Positions 41,581-51,200 are shown, counted from the stretch's first letter. The stretch is DNA of 64,000 nucleotides from JANMES01 sp038329865 (GCA_038329865.1 JBBQNK010000024.1:1-64000), one strand, 5' to 3'. A program made the numbers and translations. The notes: generated by a model not told the origin, from the sequence alone.

Positions 41581-43422
41581 CTACTTCATGATGAGGTTAA
41601 ACGGCATCGCCAGGATCACCGGGCGATCCTGCATCAGCTGCATGAACTGCAACTGCTGAATCAATCCGTTCCGTACGCTTGGCGAAACCGACCGCAGCAG
41701 CGAATCCTCCGCCAAATTCATCTTCGGCGCAATGCCGGTTTTGGATTCAGCCCCGGCGCCGCTCAGAAGATCGCCCAGCGTTCGCGGCGCGGGGAGCACG
41801 CGAACGTCGTAGTCGCCGGATTCGAGTTTGGCCTTCCCGGCGGCGAACTTGAGCGCCGCCTGCACCCCGCCGATCTCGTCGATCATGCCGAGGTCCTTCG
41901 CCTGCCCGGCCAGGAAGATTCGGCCGCGCGCGACTTTGTCGATGTCCTTGATCTTGCCGGTGCGGGTGGTCATCACGCGCTGCGTGAACTGGTTGTAGGT
42001 GCTGGTCATCCACTTGGTGATCAGGGCGCGCTGGTCTTCGGTCCATGGCTCGTTGGAGCTGAAAAGCCCGGCATTTTTGCCGCGCATGAACGGCTCGTTG
42101 GTGATGCCGACTTTGTCGAACAGATCCTTCAGCACGAACTTCCCGCCGACCACGCCAATGGAACCAACGATCGCGGTCGGATCAGCGAAGATCGTATCGC
42201 CGGCGCTGGCGAGGTAGTACCCGCCGCTGGCCGCCATCCCACCGATGCTGATCACCACCGGCTTATCCTTCGCCACGCGACGGAGCGACTGCCACATCAC
42301 TTCGCTGGCCATTGCGCTGCCGCCGGGCGAATCGATGCGGATGACGACCGCCTTAATGCTCGCGTCGCGATCGACCATCCGCAGCGTGCGCCGCATGCGT
42401 TCCGATCCGACACCCCCGCCGCCGCCGAAGAGCGAGGCTTCGCCTTCGCCGTCCACGATGACGCCTTGGGCCGGGATGAGAGCGATCGAAGGTTTATCCG
42501 AAACCGGCGTCCGCTTAGTCAACGCCGCAAACAGAGAGAAGATGTTGCTCGGATCGATCTCGGCCCGCGCCTCGGCGCCGTAGTCTTTGATCAGGTCAAT
42601 CTTCCCGCCGATCTTACTGCCGATCAGCTCGCGAAGTCCGTCCTGATCGAGCAGGTGATCGACCAGCCCACGGCTCTTGGCCTCGGGGCCGGCGAGCATC
42701 GTGTCGTCGATGATCTTCTTGACCTGATCCTTGGTCAGATTTCGGTGACTGCTGATTCCCGTCACGATCTGCTCAAAAAGCGCGTCGCTCAGGCGATTGA
42801 GTTCGCCGCGGAACTCGTCGCTGGCGCCGGCCCGGGTGTACGGCTCCTGCGCGCCTTTGAACTGCCCGATCTGCACGAAGTCCGCCTTCACGCCGACCTT
42901 GTCGAATAGGCCTTTCATGTACTGCGTTTCAAAACCCACGCCGGGGATCATGATCTCGCCGCCTTCGAGCATGCAGATATCGCTCGCGCCGCTGGCCAGC
43001 GTGTAGCCGGTGGTGTCGTAGGTGTCGGCGTAGACGAACACGGGTTTGCCGGCCGCTTTCATTTCCGCCAGCACGTCACGAATTTCGCCCGCCTGCGAGA
43101 GGTTCATCTGCGGGGCGGTCAGGTTGATCAGGATCGCGCGGATGTCCTTGTCGTCACGGGCCTCGTGCAGCCGGTCGATCAGTGAGTTGAGCATCAACCC
43201 GCTGTTGCCGGTGAGGAAGGCAAACTGCGACGGCGCTTCCTGCACCGGCTCGTCGAGGTCGAAATACGCGACCTTCAGCAGCGAGTTCTTCTCTGCCTGC
43301 TGCGCCTTGAGCTGGCGAAAGAGCTCCGCCGGCGAAGGGTATGTCGTGGGCTTCGTCGCGGGATCGCCGAACGCGATTGCCGAAAGAAGAACAGAGCACG
43401 TCAGGGCACGGAATAGTTTCAT
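41581..43422 (-). CDS. Signal peptide peptidase SppA, long (67K-like) form
   Basis: The 613-residue protein has a signal-type N-terminus (LFRALTCSVLLSAIAF) and two S49 domains, as in E. coli SppA. The first domain (about 50-300) contains GYTLASGASDICMLEGGEIM and the lysine region MKGLFDKVGVKADFVQIGQ. The second (about 315-530) contains VVIRIDSPGGSAMASEV and IGGMAASGGYYLASAGDTIF with the serine nucleophile. Together they form the tandem type in which Ser and Lys come from different domains. It degrades signal peptides in the periplasm. It is a second sppA in the window, unlike the single-domain one at 20406. Confidence 0.9.
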   Translation of the reverse strand: MKLFRALTCSVLLSAIAFGDPATKPTTYPSPAELFRQLKAQQAEKNSLLKVAYFDLDEPVQEAPSQFAFLTGNSGLMLNSLIDRLHEARDDKDIRAILINLTAPQMNLSQAGEIRDVLAEMKAAGKPVFVYADTYDTTGYTLASGASDICMLEGGEIMIPGVGFETQYMKGLFDKVGVKADFVQIGQFKGAQEPYTRAGASDEFRGELNRLSDALFEQIVTGISSHRNLTKDQVKKIIDDTMLAGPEAKSRGLVDHLLDQDGLRELIGSKIGGKIDLIKDYGAEARAEIDPSNIFSLFAALTKRTPVSDKPSIALIPAQGVIVDGEGEASLFGGGGGVGSERMRRTLRMVDRDASIKAVVIRIDSPGGSAMASEVMWQSLRRVAKDKPVVISIGGMAASGGYYLASAGDTIFADPTAIVGSIGVVGGKFVLKDLFDKVGITNEPFMRGKNAGLFSSNEPWTEDQRALITKWMTSTYNQFTQRVMTTRTGKIKDIDKVARGRIFLAGQAKDLGMIDEIGGVQAALKFAAGKAKLESGDYDVRVLPAPRTLGDLLSGAGAESKTGIAPKMNLAEDSLLRSVSPSVRNGLIQQLQFMQLMQDRPVILAMPFNLIMK

Positions 43423-43681
43423 ATTGACCTCAAGCGGACCTAAAAATTCGTCATGACCCGGCGCAAATCATAAGACCCTTGGAACCGTTTCACAAACGGA
43501 ATTTTGATCGGTTAAAACATCACACTGCGGCCGGCGTATGACCGTGAATACAACGCCAGAAATCCGGTTGGCGTAGCGAAGGAACGGAAAACGACGCGCC
43601 TGATTGAACTGTCGCGCGTGCCGGAAGTTGTCGCCGTCGCTTTTGGCCGTCATACTCGTGCCTCGTTGAAGTCGGAGACGT

Positions 43682-45376
43682 ATGGAATCAGGAAATAAGC
43701 TCAAAGGCCTTATCGTACTCGTCGTGATCGTGCTCGCGATCGCTGTTGGGGGCGGCGTGGTGTGGTGGCTCGACGGGCAGCCGTCCGCGGCGAATTCAAC
43801 TTTGAACACGCCTTTCACGTCAGCCCCGCCGGTGGGGCCGACGGAAGGCCCTCTTGCGCCAAACGAGCCGGCGTGTCAGGCCTTGCCCGTGAAGGACGCC
43901 GCGCTGGTCGGTCAGCCGTACGCCCCGGGTTGGCCGATGGTGTTGCCGGGGGAGATCGTCGGCACGCCCGTGGTGGCCGATCTGCTGGGCGATGGAAAAC
44001 TTGAGATCATCGTGCCCTGCGTTCTGCGGAATCGGAAAACCAAGCATGTTCATCCTTCGCCAAACGAGATGCCCCTGCTGTTCGCGCTGCGGCCGGACGG
44101 GACGGGCCTTCCCGGCTGGCCGGTGGCGATGGGGACCGATCAACCGCCGGCCAACATGGTGGGCGGATGGTCGAGCAGCCCGTCCGTCTTCCGTCGCGAC
44201 GGCAAAGACGAAGTGGTGATCATGGGCGGTCACGGCGGCGCGGGCGTGAAGGTCGTCAACGCCAACCGCCTCGTCCGGCGAATCGGCGCGGGCGATTCGA
44301 GCGTCAACGTCCCCCTGGTCGACCTCGACGGCGACGGCGTGATGGACGTTGCGATCGGCACCACGCTGGTGGCCGTCGACGGTAAGCCGGTCAACAATTG
44401 GCCCGCGAAACAGAAATTCCGCAACGGGTACAGCCCGTGCATCGGCGACGCGTTCGACAACGGGCACATCGAACTCTTTCACCTCTACTACACCACGCCC
44501 AAGACGAACTACGCCGACCTGATGGGCGTGGACAACCACGGCGAGCGCCTACGCGGTTGGCCGAAAAAAGTCGACGACCCGAGTTGGTTCCCGCCGGTCA
44601 TGGGCGACACCACCGGCGACTCGAAAATGGAAATCATCGGCGCGTACGGCAAACACCTGTTCGCCTGGAACGCGGACGGCTCGATGACGAAGACCACCTC
44701 GAGAGAAGGCATGCTTGTCGGCATCTTGAAATCCGGAATCTCCGCGGCCACCTCGTCGCCGGCATTGGCGGACCTGGACGGCGACGGCAAGGCGGAAATC
44801 ATCCTCTTCGACAGCGACGCCCGAACCATCCGCGCCTGGCACGGCGACGGCACGCCGCTGTTCGGTCCGCCGCCAGACCGGAAGAAACCGCCGAGCATCG
44901 CGACGCGGCCCGCAACGGCGCCCACCACGGTGCCCGTCTCTTCGCCGACCACAACGCCCGCCGCCGCCCCGACCGCCCCGCCGCCTGACGGCATAATCGC
45001 CACGCTGCCCGCCGACGCGCACGGCGTCTCCGTCGTCTCCCTCGGCGACGATCCGAAGATCATGGACTTCTTCGCCGGCACTTACTGGGTCCGACTCTTC
45101 CCCGGCGGCAAGACCGAAATCAAAAACATGGTCCCCGGCGAGAGCAGTGTAGAATGGACCCAGCCGACCGTCTGCGACATCGACGCCGACGGCAAAGCCG
45201 ACGTGATCTTCGGCCTCAGCGACGGCCGGCTCTTCATCTACAACACCGGCCTCGCCTACCACGCCGACCGCATGCAATGGCCGACGGCGAATGGGAACTT
45301 CCAGCACACGGGCGCGTGGAAGCGACCCGGCGGACCAACGACTGCCCCCGCGACGATGCCGACCGCGACGCCGTAA
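43682..45376 (+). CDS. Membrane-anchored FG-GAP/VCBS repeat protein
   Basis: A single N-terminal helix (GLIVLVVIVLAIAVGGGVVWW) anchors a large external domain. Repeats such as VADLLGDGKLEIIVP, VPLVDLDGDGVMDVAIG and ALADLDGDGKAEIILFDSD are FG-GAP/VCBS blades with calcium-binding DxDGDG loops, seven or so in total, suggesting a beta-propeller. A threonine/proline-rich linker (ATAPTTVPVSSPTTTPAAA) splits it near residue 415. Such propellers bind ligands or surfaces. It starts a plus-strand run; the end is followed by 8-mer repeats. Confidence 0.85.
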   Translation: MESGNKLKGLIVLVVIVLAIAVGGGVVWWLDGQPSAANSTLNTPFTSAPPVGPTEGPLAPNEPACQALPVKDAALVGQPYAPGWPMVLPGEIVGTPVVADLLGDGKLEIIVPCVLRNRKTKHVHPSPNEMPLLFALRPDGTGLPGWPVAMGTDQPPANMVGGWSSSPSVFRRDGKDEVVIMGGHGGAGVKVVNANRLVRRIGAGDSSVNVPLVDLDGDGVMDVAIGTTLVAVDGKPVNNWPAKQKFRNGYSPCIGDAFDNGHIELFHLYYTTPKTNYADLMGVDNHGERLRGWPKKVDDPSWFPPVMGDTTGDSKMEIIGAYGKHLFAWNADGSMTKTTSREGMLVGILKSGISAATSSPALADLDGDGKAEIILFDSDARTIRAWHGDGTPLFGPPPDRKKPPSIATRPATAPTTVPVSSPTTTPAAAPTAPPPDGIIATLPADAHGVSVVSLGDDPKIMDFFAGTYWVRLFPGGKTEIKNMVPGESSVEWTQPTVCDIDADGKADVIFGLSDGRLFIYNTGLAYHADRMQWPTANGNFQHTGAWKRPGGPTTAPATMPTATP

Positions 45377-45389
45377 CTATTTTTCAGAA

Positions 45390-45557
45390 GAAATGAACAC
45401 AGAGACACAGAGACACAGAGAAGAAGGAATTCGCCTGAAGAATTTTTCTCCGCACTTTCCCCCTCCCTCCGCCTCTCCGCGTTCATGAATTGCTCTCTCT
45501 GCGTTTTCTCTGTGCCTCTGTGTCTTTTCTCTGTGCCTCTGTGTCTCTGTGTTCATT
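45390..45557. repeat. Paired 8-mer repeat arms (ACACAGAG unit)
   Basis: The left arm (45390-45424) contains three ACACAGAG units and the right arm (45527-45557) their complement; a second right-type block lies at 45493-45526. The loop is about 100 nt. Same unit as 10591-10682. Confidence 0.85.
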
Positions 45558-45617
45558 CCTTTCCTCCGTTCGTCCCAAAAACTTGCCGTCGCAACCCCGC
45601 GAATCTACGCTGCTCGC

Positions 45618-46010
45618 ATGCCCATCATTGGCCATGGCATTGACATCGTGGAGACCGATCGCATCCGCAAGCTGTGCGAGGAGCACGCCGAGCGGTTTCT
45701 CGATCGCTGCTACACGCCGCTCGAGCAGGAATACTGCGCCCGCAAGCCCAAGCGTTACTACGAGCACCTGGCCGGTCGATTCGCGGCCAAGGAAGCGGTG
45801 ATGAAAGTCCTCCGCCGCGGCTGGCAAGGCGGCGTGGCTTGGACCGACATCGAAATCCGCCCCGAACCGAGCGGCCAACCGACCGTCCACCTCAGCGGCG
45901 ACTGTCTCGAATTCGCCAAGGCGCTCGGCATCGAGCGATGGCACGTCAGCATCAGCCACATTGAAACCCACGCCACCGCCAGCGCCATCGGAATGCGAGG
46001 CGAGGGGTGA
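45618..46010 (+). CDS. acpS: Holo-[acyl-carrier-protein] synthase
   Basis: AcpS transfers 4'-phosphopantetheine from CoA to apo-ACP. The 130-residue protein has both metal-ligand motifs: GHGIDIVETDRI (Asp) at the start and AGRFAAKEAVMKVL (Glu) near residue 55. A closing ISHIETHATASAIG corresponds to the SISHD region. I place the start at the ATG at 45618; the longer frame would run through repeats. It is followed 8 nt later by a 7-mer repeat region, then by the GT-C-like genes. Confidence 0.95.
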   Translation: MPIIGHGIDIVETDRIRKLCEEHAERFLDRCYTPLEQEYCARKPKRYYEHLAGRFAAKEAVMKVLRRGWQGGVAWTDIEIRPEPSGQPTVHLSGDCLEFAKALGIERWHVSISHIETHATASAIGMRGEG

Positions 46011-46017
46011 AGCAGAG

Positions 46018-46186
46018 CGGCGAACATCGAACGTCGAACGTCGAACTCCGAACGTCGAATAAATGCCTGGTGGCTCGCGATCTTTGCCTGGCGGATTGTT
46101 TCACGCGCCATTTGCGAAATCGGCTGCGAATTTACTTCTCCCTATTCGATGTTCGATGTTTGATGTTCGATGTTCGGCGTTCGGCG
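46018..46186. repeat. Paired 7-mer repeat arms (GAACGTC/TTCGATG unit)
   Basis: The left side repeats GAACATC, GAACGTC, GAACGTC, GAACTCC, GAACGTC (46022-46061). The right side repeats TTCGATG, TTCGATG, TTTGATG, TTCGATG, TTCGGCG, TTCGGCG (46145-46186). The loop is about 80 nt. The right-arm units recur inside the coding sequence at 48693-48731. Confidence 0.9.
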
Positions 46187-46233
46187 CCCCGCTTCTTCCG
46201 CCATTCCGCACCCTCTCATTCGAGGCGCCGACT

Positions 46234-47850
46234 GTGAACGACGAACAGTACGATCGCAAACTCGATCTCCGATTTTTCATGCTGGCGATGCTGGTCTTCG
46301 CCGCCCTCTCCGCGTGGGCCGCCAAGGCGAGCGACGGGTTCGTCGAAGCCGACGGGTGCACGCATTACCTGTACGCGCGATTCGCGGTCACCCATCCGTA
46401 TCTGCTCGTGAACGTGTGGGGTCGGCCGCTGGTGACGGGGCTGAACGCCCTGCCGGCGTACTACGGCGGAAGGCTCGGCGTGCGATTCGCGAGCCTGGCG
46501 ATGGCGTTGATCTGCGCGATCGCAACCTACCGCATCGCCGTCGGCCAGAAGTATCGGCTGCCGGCACTGGCGGTGATCGGCCTCTTCGCTCAGCCGCTGT
46601 TCTTCGTTCACTCGTTTGCGGAACTCACCGAGTTGCCGTTTGCGATGGTGGTGATTCTCGCGTTCTGGGCGTATCAAAAACGGCTGTGGATGGTGATGAC
46701 TGTGCTGCTGGCGATCACGCCGCTCGGGCGACCTGAGGGTTTTGGATTCGTACTCGCCGCAGCATTCGCGCTGATCTGCCATCGGCGATGGTGGTGGCTG
46801 ATTATTTTGCCGATGCCGCTGGTGATCTGGAGCTGGGTCGGCTGGGTGTCGTACGGATTGCCCGGCGACATGAAGTGGTGGCAGTGGTTGATTCGCAATT
46901 GGCCGTACGAGGCGCAGAGCAATTACGGCTCTGGGCCGATCTATCACTACCTGATGTACCTGCCGGCGGTGGTTGGCGCGCTGCTCGTGCCGGCGGCGTG
47001 CGTGGGGGTTTGGTGGTGTTTGCGGTATGGGAAATTGTTCGGCACTTACACGATTCCTCGATTCGCTCCGGCTCCCTCGCCCGGTACGCCAAGAGAGAGC
47101 GGGAGTGAGGGCACGCCCGCGGAGCGCAACGTCATGCAGCCTCCGGCGGTGGGCCCTCATCTTAACGCTCTCCCGGAATACCGGGAGAGTGAACAGGAAA
47201 ATCACCGCCGCACCTGCGACTTTGTCATCGCCGCATTGCCGGTCGGCATCTTGTTCGTTCACAGCGTGTTCTGGTTCTTCGGCAAATTCAGCGGCGGCGA
47301 GTTGCGTTACCTGCTGGTCGTCGGGCCGTTCTGGGGACTGACGGCCGCACGCGGGTGGGAGTGGATCTGCCGGCGAGCGTCGGCCAAGTGGACGCTGATC
47401 GCCGCGACGATGCTCGCCGTAATGCCGGCTGCCGTGAACCTCGCTTATACCGTCGTGCCGATTCGCTATTCCGGCGATGAAATGGTCGCCCGGCAAATCA
47501 CCGACTGGTACAAGCGCGACGCCGGCGTGCGCAATCGCTACCCGATCGTCATGAGCCCACAGCCGACGTTTTTCTACTTGATGGACCTCTGCCCCACCGG
47601 CGACCCCGGCATGATCAGCTGGTCGCGAGAGCGCGTCGAACACCCGCCGGCTGGGACGATGATGGTGTATGAGAAAATCCTCGCGACGTTTAACTCCGAC
47701 AAAAAGCTGGTGATCGATCCCGACACCTCGCTGACCATGGGCGGCTGGGTGCTGATCCGGGAATTCGACAACGGGTGGAAAGTCTACCTGAGCCCAAAAG
47801 ATGCAGCGGGGAATGCTTCGACTCCCGAAAGCTTGTCGACTTTGCCATGA
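46234..47850 (+). CDS. Polytopic membrane glycosyltransferase-like protein (GT-C type), first paralogue
   Basis: I choose the GTG at 46234; earlier codons only read through repeats, and the ATG at 46279 is an alternative. Around ten membrane helices are predicted. The first loop has FVEADGCTHYLYARFAVTHP, where ADGCTHYLY resembles the (D/E)D active-site region of GT-C transferases. Also conserved are FAELTELPFAMVVILAFWAY and LLAITPLGRPEGFGFVLAAA. An insert of about 45 hydrophilic residues lies at 47065-47210, derived from a dispersed repeat. The stop overlaps the next gene's ATG (ATGA), indicating translational coupling. The substrate is unknown. Confidence 0.8.
   Translation: MNDEQYDRKLDLRFFMLAMLVFAALSAWAAKASDGFVEADGCTHYLYARFAVTHPYLLVNVWGRPLVTGLNALPAYYGGRLGVRFASLAMALICAIATYRIAVGQKYRLPALAVIGLFAQPLFFVHSFAELTELPFAMVVILAFWAYQKRLWMVMTVLLAITPLGRPEGFGFVLAAAFALICHRRWWWLIILPMPLVIWSWVGWVSYGLPGDMKWWQWLIRNWPYEAQSNYGSGPIYHYLMYLPAVVGALLVPAACVGVWWCLRYGKLFGTYTIPRFAPAPSPGTPRESGSEGTPAERNVMQPPAVGPHLNALPEYRESEQENHRRTCDFVIAALPVGILFVHSVFWFFGKFSGGELRYLLVVGPFWGLTAARGWEWICRRASAKWTLIAATMLAVMPAAVNLAYTVVPIRYSGDEMVARQITDWYKRDAGVRNRYPIVMSPQPTFFYLMDLCPTGDPGMISWSRERVEHPPAGTMMVYEKILATFNSDKKLVIDPDTSLTMGGWVLIREFDNGWKVYLSPKDAAGNASTPESLSTLP
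47065..47210. repeat. Dispersed repeat inserted in frame in a membrane protein loop
   Basis: This stretch encodes a hydrophilic segment (from PAPSPGTPRES to EYRESEQENHRR) absent from the paralogue. It contains a 9-bp palindrome CTCTCCCGG-AATA-CCGGGAGAG (47168-47189) and purine-rich runs, so it looks like a captured intergenic repeat. Confidence 0.65.
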
Positions 47851-49340
47851 AAATTGATCCGACCAGTCTCGGAGAGTTTTTTGCGAAGGCGCACGCGAGC
47901 GCGCCGGGCGAAACGCCGGACGATCGCTCGCAACTTCGCGATAATTCCCCTGGCAAATCGAGCGTATTCTGGCTGCTCGCAATTTTTGTTGCGCTATGGC
48001 TGATCGCATCACTCACCTCCGACGGTTTTCTCGACGACGACGCGTGGACCCATTTTTTCTACGCGAGATTCTGCACGGTGAGGCCCGCGTTCCTCCTCGA
48101 CGTGTGGGGCCGGCCGATATGCACGGGATTGTTCGCTCTCGCTGCGCCGTGGGCGGGCATGGCGGGCTGCCGGGTTATCGGGATTTTGCTCGTGATGGCG
48201 TGTCTGTCGCTCACGATGCGGACGGCCCGCGCGCTGCAGATCGACGATCGCCTTTCCGCGATTTTTCTGCTTGGGCAGCCGATGTTGTTTCTGCATTCGC
48301 TTTCGGTGATGACCGAGCTGCCGTTCGCCGTACTGCTGATCGCGGCGTTTCTCGCGTACCTCCGGCGTCGATGGTGGATCATGGCGCTGCTCGTCGGCCT
48401 GCTTCCGCTCGCCCGGCCGGAAGGGTTTGGATTTCTGCTCGCCGGTTTGGCTGCGCTGCTGGTCTATCGAAAATTCCCGCCGATCGTGCTGCTCGTTCTG
48501 CCGCTGATCGCGTGGAGCTTTCTCGGCTGGCGGATGTGGGGCTCGCCGGCGGACGAGCGCTGGTGGATGTGGCTGATCGACCGTTGGCCGTACAGCGCGA
48601 GCAGCAGTTACGGGCATGGCTTTCTCCTGCAGTTTGTAATGCGGATGCCCATCCTCGTGGGCTTCAGTCTGCCGTTCATCCTCTTCGCACTATTCGATGT
48701 TCGGCGTTCGATGTTCGACGTTCGGCGTTCGTCTGCCGCAACGGAAAATACGAACGCCAAGCACTTTCGCCTGCTACTCGCCGTCATCCCTCTCTCGATG
48801 CTCGTCATCCACAGCCTCCTCTGGTGGGCGGGCAAAATGTCGAGCTACGGCGAGATTCGTTACCTGCTGATCGCCTCTCCCTTCTGGGCGATGCTCGCCG
48901 CCCTCGGGTGGGAGCGGGCGGCGATCAAAGTTTCGCCGATGAAGTTGGCCGTTACGGGATTGCTGATCGTCTTTGCGTTCAAGGTGACGATTCTGCGGGC
49001 GAGCGACGAAGCGGTCGTCGCGCGACATGTGCGGGATTGGTACGCGCTCAGTCCGTCCCTGCCGACTCGCTACCGGCGCGTGATCGCTTCGCACCCGGCA
49101 ATGTACGCGTACCTCAACATCAGCCCCGCCGACACGACGCACTACGCCACGTGGTCCCCCGCCGCCCTGCAGCATCCGGCCGATGATGCGATCGTGATCT
49201 GGGATCCGAAGTGCGGGCCTTTCAACGCTGACAATCGGCTGATCGCGGATGTCGCTGGCTTACGTGCGCTGGGATGGAAGACCATCGAAACCTTCAATGG
49301 CGGATGGGTGGCGATGGTGAAGGACGACGGGGAAAAGTAA
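47847..49340 (+). CDS. Polytopic membrane glycosyltransferase-like protein (GT-C type), second paralogue
   Basis: The ATG at 47847 overlaps the previous stop. The protein of 497 residues has the same plan as its neighbour: FLDDDAWTHFFYARFCTVRP in the first loop (DDD.WTH), MTELPFAVLLIAAFLAYLRR, then LLPLARPEGFGFLLAGLAAL. A short low-complexity insert (LFDVRRSMFDVRRSSA) at 48693-48731 is made of the TTCGATG/TTCGGCG 7-mers. It falls between the same two helices that carry the insert in the first paralogue. Both probably process a sugar or polyprenyl-linked substrate. Confidence 0.8.
   Translation: MKIDPTSLGEFFAKAHASAPGETPDDRSQLRDNSPGKSSVFWLLAIFVALWLIASLTSDGFLDDDAWTHFFYARFCTVRPAFLLDVWGRPICTGLFALAAPWAGMAGCRVIGILLVMACLSLTMRTARALQIDDRLSAIFLLGQPMLFLHSLSVMTELPFAVLLIAAFLAYLRRRWWIMALLVGLLPLARPEGFGFLLAGLAALLVYRKFPPIVLLVLPLIAWSFLGWRMWGSPADERWWMWLIDRWPYSASSSYGHGFLLQFVMRMPILVGFSLPFILFALFDVRRSMFDVRRSSAATENTNAKHFRLLLAVIPLSMLVIHSLLWWAGKMSSYGEIRYLLIASPFWAMLAALGWERAAIKVSPMKLAVTGLLIVFAFKVTILRASDEAVVARHVRDWYALSPSLPTRYRRVIASHPAMYAYLNISPADTTHYATWSPAALQHPADDAIVIWDPKCGPFNADNRLIADVAGLRALGWKTIETFNGGWVAMVKDDGEK
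48693..48731. repeat. 7-mer repeat run inside a coding sequence
   Basis: Consecutive units TTCGATG, TTCGGCG, TTCGATG, TTCGACG, TTCGGCG encode the 7-residue repeat FDVRRSM / FDVRRSS. Three 7-mers equal seven codons, so the frame is kept every 21 nt. The units match those at 46145-46186. Confidence 0.9.
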
Positions 49341-49348
49341 GAGTCTTC

Positions 49349-49423
49349 ACTGGCGTGGCCCGCTTCAGCGGGCCGTCAGGGTTCGCCGATGACACGTCCC
49401 GCTGAAGCGAGACACGCCGGTGA
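49349..49423. repeat. Inverted repeat (CACTGGCGTGGCCCGC arm)
   Basis: CACTGGCGTG with CCCGCTTCAGCGGG on the left pairs with CCCGCTGAAGCGAG and CACGCCGGTG on the right. It lies between the convergent ends of the GT-C-like and GT2-methyltransferase genes and may act as a two-way terminator. Confidence 0.85.
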
Positions 49424-49447
49424 AGATTGGGAATCGCGCGTGCTTTG

Positions 49448-50932
49448 TCAGTTCGCGGTTGACTGAAGAACCGCGGGCAAAGTCGAAGAAATCGCTTCCG
49501 CCTTCGTCGTCGAATCCAGCTTTCGCCCCACGCCGATTACGCTCAATCCGGGGCCGAGTTTCATTGCATCTAAAAGCTTCGCAATAGGCAACAGCCGCTC
49601 GTACAGTTTCATCTGTCGCGGCGAGAGCGTGTCGTTCTTCATCTGCTTCGACACCCACCACCCGTACACGCCCAGCCGGTTGAACTCCCAGACGGCCGGC
49701 ACTTCGAAGCCGGCTTTCTCCAGATGCTCCTTGAGCATCGGCTGCGTGTACCGCCGACAATGGCCGAGCGTTTCGTCGGTCTTGCTGTACAACCACGGAT
49801 GCGCCGGCACGAGGATGATCGCGTGCCCGCCGGGCGCGAGCAGCTTGTAAAAGTTCGCCAGCACGGCCGAGTCGGCGGGAATGTGCTCGAGCACGTTGAT
49901 GCAAATCACCGTGTCGACTTTTTCACCCTCGACCGATTCGAGCAACTCGTTCGTCGCCAGATCGGTCTTGATCGTACGCACATTTTCCAGGTGCCCGTAC
50001 CGCCGGCTAATCATCTCGACGTAAAAATCATCCAGGTCCGCACACACCAACCGCGAGCGGTTGAGCAGCATCTCCGTGAAGTTGCCGATCCCGCAGCCGG
50101 CTTCCAGGATTCGCTGGCCGACGTATTGCTGGATGTTGTTGAAAATCCACCGGTTGAAACCCTTCGCCCGCCGGACCGATTGCAGGATGTAATACCCTTC
50201 GTGCGTGGTGAATTGGGTATCGATGAAGCGGAACTTGATCAGCTGCCACAGCGCCGCTACGCCGTCTTTCCAGCCGATTTTTTTTCCTTCGGCGAACGTT
50301 CGGCCGTGGTAGCTCACCGGCACTTCGTAGATGCGAATGCTCCACTGGCACAGCCGCGTGGTCAGTTCCGGCTCAAAACCAAAACGCTTACTCTTCAGCG
50401 GGATCTGCTTGAGGATGTCGGCCCGCACGGCCTTGTAGCAGGTCTCCATGTCGGTGAGGTTGATGTCGTTGAGCACGTTGGTGGCGAGCGTGAGCATTTT
50501 GTTCGCCATGCCGTGCCAGAAGAGCATGGCCCGGCGCTGCTCGCTCGCGGCGAAGCGTGTGCCGAAGACGGCGTCGGCTTTTCCTTCGAGGATCGGCGCG
50601 ATCAGCTTGGGAAAGTCGGCCGGGTCGTACTCCAGGTCGGCGTCTTGAACGATGGCGATGTCGCCGGTCATCGCTTTGATGGCGGTATGGATCGCCGCGC
50701 CCTTGCCCTGGTTGACGGGCTGGCGGATGTATTTGATTCGCGCATCCGCGGCAGCGAGTTCCTGGGCGATCGCCTGCGTGGAGTCCTTGCTGCAGTCATC
50801 GACGATGATCAATTCGATCACGAGAGAAACCGGGCTGGCCAACACGCGCTTCACGATCGACCGCAGCGTGCGGCTTTCGTTATAGGCAGGCATCAAAACG
50901 CTTAGCACTCGATAATTGCGTGACGCGGACAA
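49448..50932 (-). CDS. Bifunctional GT2 glycosyltransferase / SAM methyltransferase
   Basis: Residues from about 10 to 235 form a dolichol-phosphate-mannose-type GT2 domain: VLMPAYNESRTL, IIVDDCSKDST, QGKGAAIHTAI and VQDADLEYDPADFP (DxD). From about 275 a class I methyltransferase follows: ILEAGCGIGNFTEML (SAM motif I), VICINVLEHI and GGHAIILVPAHPWLY. The reading frame is open to 51181. I chose the TTG at 50932 because GGAG lies five bases before it and the frame upstream has no ATG. It follows element E2 by about 210 nt. Confidence 0.87.
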   Translation of the reverse strand: MSASRNYRVLSVLMPAYNESRTLRSIVKRVLASPVSLVIELIIVDDCSKDSTQAIAQELAAADARIKYIRQPVNQGKGAAIHTAIKAMTGDIAIVQDADLEYDPADFPKLIAPILEGKADAVFGTRFAASEQRRAMLFWHGMANKMLTLATNVLNDINLTDMETCYKAVRADILKQIPLKSKRFGFEPELTTRLCQWSIRIYEVPVSYHGRTFAEGKKIGWKDGVAALWQLIKFRFIDTQFTTHEGYYILQSVRRAKGFNRWIFNNIQQYVGQRILEAGCGIGNFTEMLLNRSRLVCADLDDFYVEMISRRYGHLENVRTIKTDLATNELLESVEGEKVDTVICINVLEHIPADSAVLANFYKLLAPGGHAIILVPAHPWLYSKTDETLGHCRRYTQPMLKEHLEKAGFEVPAVWEFNRLGVYGWWVSKQMKNDTLSPRQMKLYERLLPIAKLLDAMKLGPGLSVIGVGRKLDSTTKAEAISSTLPAVLQSTAN

Positions 50933-51200
50933 GGCTTCTCCATAAGGACGACCGGCGAGGACAGGCGACACGATCGCGCGCCAAGATCGCGCGATCGTCG
51001 CATTCTTAGGCAGATTCAATGGGCCGTCAATTGACCCGTCGGTTGAGTCGTCGATTGAATCGTCGATCGCGATCTGCCCGCCGCGATCAAATTTGCCGCG
51101 TCCCACACAAAAAATGGCCTTTGACAGCTTGCGAACTTGTTGCACGGCCACAACTCCATGATTTGCAATGAGCTGCAACAATCGCTGTGCAAAAAACAGC

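Noticed and set aside
43423..43681. Gap of 259 bp between sppA and the FG-GAP gene as a possible small gene or RNA.
   Set aside because: No open frame, terminator or palindrome of note was found; it is probably two divergent promoter regions.
50933..51181. N-terminal extension of the GT2-methyltransferase to a TTG at 51181.
   Set aside because: It would read through the E2 tail and a low-complexity DDSIDDSTDGSIDG stretch. The TTG at 50932 has a good ribosome-binding site and the GT2 domain begins shortly after.
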